Source of the DNA: Microcaldota archaeon
Lineage (GTDB): Archaea > Micrarchaeota > Micrarchaeia > Micrarchaeales > CABMGC01
Direction: 5' to 3'
NCBI GenBank assembly: GCA_021796295.1
Contig: JAJYIA010000004.1
Location: forward strand, 1-34,792
Length of the DNA stretch: 34,792 nucleotides
In this document: piece after piece, positions 31,088 through 34,792 of the stretch
Layout: each line of letters opens with the position of its first letter
Position numbering within the stretch: the first letter of the stretch is position 1
Notes under the pieces: generated by a model
The model's database searches: none
What the model saw: only the letters and a program-made list of their open reading frames with translations
What the model was told of the DNA's origin: nothing
Position numbers and translations under genes: made by a program

Positions 31088-31837
31088 TTAGAGCTCCATG
31101 ATCCTTTTGGAGAGTATGTCAGAAGCAATGCTGGGCGGGTTTATTATGCCTATGCCTGCGCTCAGGTTCCTCACGTTCCTCTCTTCTTCGCGGTTGTGCG
31201 CTACAGTCACAACGCGGGAGTCCCTTGCAAGGTTCCTTATGACAAGCAGCGCGTATATCATGCGTGACTTGTCGCGCATGTCTATGATTATGGACTTGGC
31301 CCTCCCGAGCTCGAACTTTTTCATGGTGTTTTCATCGGTCTCGTCTGCGAAATAGGCCCTGTAGCCGCTGCTCCTGAGCGTTTCAAGCGTAGCCTTGTCA
31401 GCTGTAAGTATTATAAACCTGACGCGCTTCTCCTTGAGCTTCTCTGCAAGCCTGATGTTGACAGTATCGGTGCCTACAAGAACAATATGGTTCCTGAGGA
31501 AGCGGCGCTCAAGGTTCGTTATCCCACCTGAAAATTTTTCTATTCTAGAATTCACAAAATCACCACCTACCACTGTCACTGCGCTAAGAAAAATGCCGAG
31601 CCCGCCTATGATAAGGGCCATAACAAAGAGCTTTGCAGTGCCCGTGACCGGGACTATGTCGCCATATCCGACTGTTGAGAGTGTAATGACAGTGAAGTAT
31701 GCCGCGTCTATCGGGCCCTTTATCTTTATGTTGAAGCCGTTGCCGTAGTGCCCTAATATGTACGTGCCTGTTGCACCGAATGTGAAGATGAACACTATCG
31801 CAATTATGTACATTATTATTTTTATTGACAACCGCAT
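31088..31837 (-). CDS. Potassium channel with RCK-N domain (copy 1)
   Basis: It has two membrane helices around the selectivity filter TVGYGD (residues 55-60), as in 2TM K+ channels, then a cytoplasmic RCK/TrkA-N Rossmann domain from NHIVLVGTDTVNIRLAEKLKEK onward. The nucleotide-binding GxGxxG is degenerate (GTDTVN), so NAD(H) binding is doubtful. There is no RCK-C domain. It is a paralogue of the protein at 32365-33126: the two align across their whole length (for instance SRIE(K/R)(F/L)SGG and RRF(L/F)(R/K)(N/R)HIVL). It shares a divergent promoter region of about 70 bp with the small membrane protein to its right. Confidence 0.9.
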   Translation of the reverse strand: MRLSIKIIMYIIAIVFIFTFGATGTYILGHYGNGFNIKIKGPIDAAYFTVITLSTVGYGDIVPVTGTAKLFVMALIIGGLGIFLSAVTVVGGDFVNSRIEKFSGGITNLERRFLRNHIVLVGTDTVNIRLAEKLKEKRVRFIILTADKATLETLRSSGYRAYFADETDENTMKKFELGRAKSIIIDMRDKSRMIYALLVIRNLARDSRVVTVAHNREEERNVRNLSAGIGIINPPSIASDILSKRIMEL

Positions 31838-31906
31838 GCATCCACATCTTGATTATAGGCACGCTTCACTTTATATACTTTTATATTTCATTATAATCGT
31901 GGTTAA

Positions 31907-32293
31907 ATGGCCAAAAAGAGGCTTCTGAAGGAGATGCCGAACACAGCTTTTGCGCTGGTCTTGGCGGGTGGAGTGCTGATTCTGATAGGAGGGTTTGTCA
32001 TGGAAATGCTCACTGTTGTGCTGCCCTTCACAGGCATGATGATGGGAGGCATACAGTACTTATCCATAGGCTGGAGCGCAGCCATAGGCCTTGTTGGGAT
32101 CATCTGCGGCATAATAGTCATCATATCTGCGATTATAATGCGCACCAGGGACGCGAACAGGCTGATGACATGGGCAATAATAGCCCTTGTGGCGTCAGCT
32201 GTAAGCGTGGTGGGCAGCGGAGGCCTCGTGATAGGCTTCGTTCTTGCGCTTGCGGGAAGCGTGACAGGGCTTATGCAGAGCAGCAACAGCTGA
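31907..32293 (+). CDS. Small membrane protein, unknown
   Basis: This 128-residue protein has about three or four hydrophobic segments (residues 12-34, 48-78, 86-102, 104-122) and glycine-rich helices. It starts with MAKKRLLKEMP, a basic cytoplasmic end. It resembles small multi-pass proteins of the DUF4064/DUF6114 kind, without certainty. It lies between two K+ channel paralogues and about 70 bp from the second, so it could be a channel partner, but only position supports that. TATA-like TTTATATAC lies near 31870. Confidence 0.6.
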   Translation: MAKKRLLKEMPNTAFALVLAGGVLILIGGFVMEMLTVVLPFTGMMMGGIQYLSIGWSAAIGLVGIICGIIVIISAIIMRTRDANRLMTWAIIALVASAVSVVGSGGLVIGFVLALAGSVTGLMQSSNS

Positions 32294-32364
32294 GCGCGGC
32301 AGTGAGGAAAATGCAGGCATTGGAGGAAGGCCTTGCGATATAAGCAGTGCAGCGGGTGCAGTAT

Positions 32365-33126
32365 ATGAGTATGAGGTTCAGGTTTCTCGCTTACCTTGCT
32401 GCAATGGTCATTGTGGTGCTTTTCGGCACAGCAGGCACATATATGCTAGGAAGCAGGGGCGCATTCAGCGAAAAGATCTCGTCCCCGATAAGCGCCCTCT
32501 ATTTTACCATAGTGACGCTCTCGACAGTAGGCTACGGCGACATATATCCAGTGACAGACACAGCGAGGATTTTCGTCATGATACTGATAATATCGGGCCT
32601 GAGTATCTTCCTCAGCGCGATTACTGTTTTGTCAGGTGATTTTTTGAGTTCCAGAATAGAGAGGCTTTCAGGCGGCCTTGCAGGCACAGAGAGGAGGTTT
32701 TTCAAGAGGCATATAGTGCTCATAGGCTACGACACTGCGAATGCGCTTCTGGCCGAAAAGCTGAATGCAGCGAGAAGGCGCTTCATAGTCGTGACAGTAG
32801 ACAAGAGCGTCGCAGACCAGCTAAGGAACCGCGGCTACCTTGCGTATGTTGCTGATTATACGCTGCGTGATGACATGGCGAGGTTCGGGCTCGAGCGCGC
32901 AAGCGAGATAGTGATAGACCTCAGGGACAGCTCAAAGGCCGTGTATGTGGTGCTTGTGGTGAAGAAGCTTGCGAAGGGCGTAAGGCTCTCGGTGGTTGCA
33001 CCGACGCTTGAGATAGAGGCGCATCTATCGGATTTAGGCATAGACAACATAATAAACCCGACAAAGATAGCGGCTGACAGATTATATGGACTTTTCACAG
33101 CAAAAAAGGAAGATAGACGCAGCTAG
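32365..33126 (+). CDS. Potassium channel with RCK-N domain (copy 2)
   Basis: It has the same layout as copy 1: helix, pore with TVGYGD (54-59), helix, then an RCK-N domain (HIVLIGYDTANALLAEKLNAARRRF). The Rossmann glycine motif is again broken (GYDTAN), a shared change suggesting that both lost or altered nucleotide binding before duplication. The ATG at 32365 follows a GGGTG at 6 bases' distance and matches the start of copy 1 (MR...); a GTG at 32347 is less likely. It overlaps the convergent isopentenyl phosphate kinase gene by 4 bp. Confidence 0.9.
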   Translation: MSMRFRFLAYLAAMVIVVLFGTAGTYMLGSRGAFSEKISSPISALYFTIVTLSTVGYGDIYPVTDTARIFVMILIISGLSIFLSAITVLSGDFLSSRIERLSGGLAGTERRFFKRHIVLIGYDTANALLAEKLNAARRRFIVVTVDKSVADQLRNRGYLAYVADYTLRDDMARFGLERASEIVIDLRDSSKAVYVVLVVKKLAKGVRLSVVAPTLEIEAHLSDLGIDNIINPTKIAADRLYGLFTAKKEDRRS

Positions 33127-33917
33127 AAGCGTATGGCTGTGCAGGGCACATCCATGCCGAGCGCAGCCCTGTAAAGCCTGCCAGGAACCTTTGCATTGAG
33201 TATCATGCATGAAGAATGCGTCTTCGTGGCTATTGAATAAAGGGCCTTAAGCTTCAGGGCCATGCCCCCTGTGACATCTATTTTATGGGAATCTGAGGCC
33301 TGCCCAAGAGCCTCGCTGATGTTGTGGCGGTCTATATGCCTTATCAGCCTGCCGCTGACCGCACCAGAATAGCCCACATATACGCCGTCGACATCAGTGC
33401 CCATTACAGTAAGCGCGGGCTTCAGCCTCAATGCAACATACCTGAGCGCTTCTTCTGTGGACACTATGGCAACGCCCTGCCCCGAGTCCATTGTGACATC
33501 GCCGTGCACAACTGGAAGGAAGCCGTGCCTCAGAGCAAGCATGATGGGCTTGAGATCCCATGAGCTTATAATGCCGTTTCTGCTCACAGCTCCGCCTGAA
33601 GGCGGAAATGAGACGGGGTTTGCGCCTTTCCTAAGAAGCTCATGCATAAGTATGCGGTGGAGCCTTGCCGCTGCATCCTGCGTCAGCGAAGCGCCGAATG
33701 CGCTGCCCTTGTTTATAAGGCCGCGGCCTACGCCGTAGCGCTTGGCAGGTATATGCGCAAAAGAGCCGCTGCCGTGGCCAAGGATCAATGGCCTCTTCTC
33801 CTTTATCTTTTTTATCTCAGCAGAAAGCCTAGAGATAGAATCCATGTCAGGGGTATCCTGCTTTTTTATATCAGTGATTACGCTGCCGCCTATCTTTACA
33901 ATGACAAGATTGCGCAT
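33123..33917 (-). CDS. ipk: Isopentenyl phosphate kinase
   Basis: This amino-acid-kinase-family enzyme phosphorylates isopentenyl phosphate to IPP in the archaeal mevalonate route to ether lipids. It starts MRNLVIVKIGGSVITD (ATP-site KIGGS), has ILGHGSGSFAHIPAKRYG with the catalytic His in HGSGSFAH that sets the family apart from other kinases, and TVMGTDVDGVYVGY and DVTGGMALKLKA nearer the C-terminus. The start at 33917 is set by the family; upstream codons to 33983 are extra. Length is about 264 residues. A NUDIX gene lies just upstream on the same strand (stop at 33937). Confidence 0.92.
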   Translation of the reverse strand: MRNLVIVKIGGSVITDIKKQDTPDMDSISRLSAEIKKIKEKRPLILGHGSGSFAHIPAKRYGVGRGLINKGSAFGASLTQDAAARLHRILMHELLRKGANPVSFPPSGGAVSRNGIISSWDLKPIMLALRHGFLPVVHGDVTMDSGQGVAIVSTEEALRYVALRLKPALTVMGTDVDGVYVGYSGAVSGRLIRHIDRHNISEALGQASDSHKIDVTGGMALKLKALYSIATKTHSSCMILNAKVPGRLYRAALGMDVPCTAIRF

Positions 33918-33936
33918 AAAAATCAGATATGCATTT

Positions 33937-34479
33937 TCAGATCCTGCGTATGCCTGCGAACTCAGAGAGTATGTGCTCGTCAACGGGAGTGAACTCCTTG
34001 TTTCTAAGCATATTTTTCATCTGGCTTACGCTGACAAGCTTCTTGCTGCCTCTGACGGCTTCGCCGCTTTCGCGTATAAGAGAGAAGACACCTACATCCA
34101 TAACCATAACATATACGGCCCTTATATGCACGCCTAGCCCTGTCTTCTGGTCTTCGAAATAGGAAGCTCCTAGCTCGCGCAGCGTGTAATGCCTCTCGGC
34201 AAGGCCGAGCTCTTCGAGTATGCCACGCCTAGCCGCATCTATAGCATTCTCGCCCTCATTTATATGTTCAAGCACATGGTTGAACTTGCCCCTGTAGTAG
34301 TGCTCGCTGCGGTGCCTGCGCGTAACTACGTGCGCAACCGAGCCGTCTTCACGCTTGGCCTGCGGGAATATGCATACTACATTGTGCATCTCAAGTGGTG
34401 CATGCATCTCAAGTGGTGCAGCGCGGGCATTCTTCATGATAAGGTTCACGCAATCAATTATTATAGGAAAGGACATCAT
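33937..34479 (-). CDS. NUDIX-fold protein with degenerate NUDIX box
   Basis: The 180-residue protein carries EHINEGENAIDAARRGILEELGL (71-93), which aligns to the NUDIX box but has Glu in place of the first Gly and Gly86 in place of the first Glu of REUxEE; the later E89/E90 remain. It may hydrolyse a nucleoside-diphosphate poorly or do something else with the fold. It lies 20 bp upstream of the isopentenyl phosphate kinase gene; type 1 IPP isomerase also has a NUDIX fold, but its catalytic Cys-His pattern is not visible, so I do not call it that. An in-frame 18-bp duplication (APLEMH twice) lies at residues 21-32. If the real start is the Met at 32 (MHNVVCIF), the repeat would be upstream of the protein. 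Confidence 0.7.
   Translation of the reverse strand: MMSFPIIIDCVNLIMKNARAAPLEMHAPLEMHNVVCIFPQAKREDGSVAHVVTRRHRSEHYYRGKFNHVLEHINEGENAIDAARRGILEELGLAERHYTLRELGASYFEDQKTGLGVHIRAVYVMVMDVGVFSLIRESGEAVRGSKKLVSVSQMKNMLRNKEFTPVDEHILSEFAGIRRI
34385..34420. repeat. Two perfect 18-bp tandem copies
   Basis: TGCATCTCAAGTGGTGCA occurs twice head to tail, keeping the frame of the NUDIX protein and doubling APLEMH. The unit itself is nearly palindromic at its ends (TGCA...TGCA). Confidence 0.85.
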
Positions 34480-34670
34480 TTAAAAGCCTGAGTTACAAGT
34501 TCGTTGCATGCCTATATTCCAAGGCAGCCATAGCCTACCGGGGCAGCATAGCAAGGGCGCAGGCAGAAGGCAGTAGAACGAAACAGCGCAGCCTGCAGGG
34601 CGGTATGAAAGAGGAAAAAAGCAAAGATGCAAAAGGCAAATAGAAAATGATAGGGAAGAAGAACGGAAAG
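34480..34670. other. Unassigned region before the tandem repeat
   Basis: I see no convincing gene. The minus strand is open (Phe/Leu/Ser-rich) as a result of the purine-rich plus strand. Composition turns from mixed to strongly purine-rich on the plus strand from about 34600. Confidence 0.4.
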
Positions 34671-34792
34671 AGATGAAAAGAAAGACATGAAAAAGGAAGA
34701 GAGACGAAAGTAAGGAAGAACGAAGAGAGATGAAAAGAAAGACATGAAAAAGGAAGAGAGACGAAAGTAAGGAAGAACGAAGAGAGATGAAA
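34671..34792. repeat. Purine-rich tandem repeat, 57-bp unit
   Basis: The unit beginning AGATGAAAAGAAAGACATGA recurs at 34671, 34728 and (cut by the window edge) 34785, with no mismatch seen between the two full copies. The plus strand is almost all A and G. The period is 19 codons; plus-strand frames contain stops, while the minus strand stays open and would read a 19-residue Phe/Ser/Leu repeat (MSFFSSLFVLPYFRLSSFF). Whether that is coding cannot be decided from a partial array. Confidence 0.85.

Noticed and set aside
34512-34745. Phe/Leu/Ser-rich minus-strand open frame (77 codons)
   Set aside because: It follows from the purine-rich plus strand and the 57-bp repeat; no domain and no ribosome site was seen.
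1-34792. CRISPR arrays
   Set aside because: No repeat-spacer pattern was found; the only tandem repeats are the 10-bp operator array, the 18-bp duplication and the 57-bp purine repeat.

Overview
The window is from an archaeon. Evidence: an Rpb7/RpoE1 + Spt4 pair next to a Fcf1-like PIN gene, a Hel308-type helicase, archaeal SepF, archaeal riboflavin synthase, isopentenyl phosphate kinase, archaeal-type glutamyl-tRNA synthetase, a class III (QxSxEF) signal peptide, two tRNAs with introns at 37/38, and TATA boxes close to start codons. The compact layout (a few bases between genes, convergent genes overlapping by 4-21 bp) and the gene mix would suit a small-genome DPANN lineage such as Micrarchaeota; that placement is inference.

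Layout. 1-1.9 kb is mobile/accessory: the 5' end of a tnpB gene leaving the window on the left, a probable tnpB 3' tail, an AbiE-type toxin-antitoxin pair in reversed order with a palindromic operator, and several IS200/IS605-like end hairpins. 1.9-5.3 kb holds a 2H phosphoesterase, a cupin protein, a ribbon-helix-helix/nucleotidyltransferase fusion behind an array of 10-bp repeats, and agmatinase. 5.4-23.3 kb is core genome: a GT-C-like membrane protein, RpiB and PRPP synthetase, GluRS, an FKBP isomerase, the RpoE/Spt4/PIN cluster, UppP, SufU, a pilin-like surface protein, peroxiredoxin, MazG, PyrE, RibC/RibH, tRNA-Thr, SpeD-family decarboxylase, Hel308, SepF and a TrmJ-like methyltransferase. 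An alpha/beta hydrolase follows.

24.3-27.1 kb is a foreign island: visibly AT-rich, with a broken NUDIX gene, an IS605-like palindrome, a DNA methyltransferase plus a restriction endonuclease, and then about 600 bp of hairpin-rich noncoding DNA with tRNA-like pieces, ending at tRNA-Tyr. 27.3-34.5 kb returns to core-like genes: a membrane-anchored tandem AAA+ ATPase, Sua5, two paralogous K+ channels flanking a small membrane protein, isopentenyl phosphate kinase and a degenerate NUDIX protein. The window ends in a purine-rich 57-bp tandem repeat.

Pathway links: RpiB and Prs make PRPP, which PyrE consumes; RibC and RibH sit together for riboflavin; agmatinase and the SpeD-family enzyme both belong to polyamine synthesis; UppP (polyprenyl recycling), the GT-C-like protein and isopentenyl phosphate kinase point to isoprenoid/lipid-linked surface chemistry. 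The strongest candidates for something new are the RHH-nucleotidyltransferase with its phased repeat array, the membrane-embedded double AAA+ ATPase, and the structured noncoding tract beside the restriction-modification genes.
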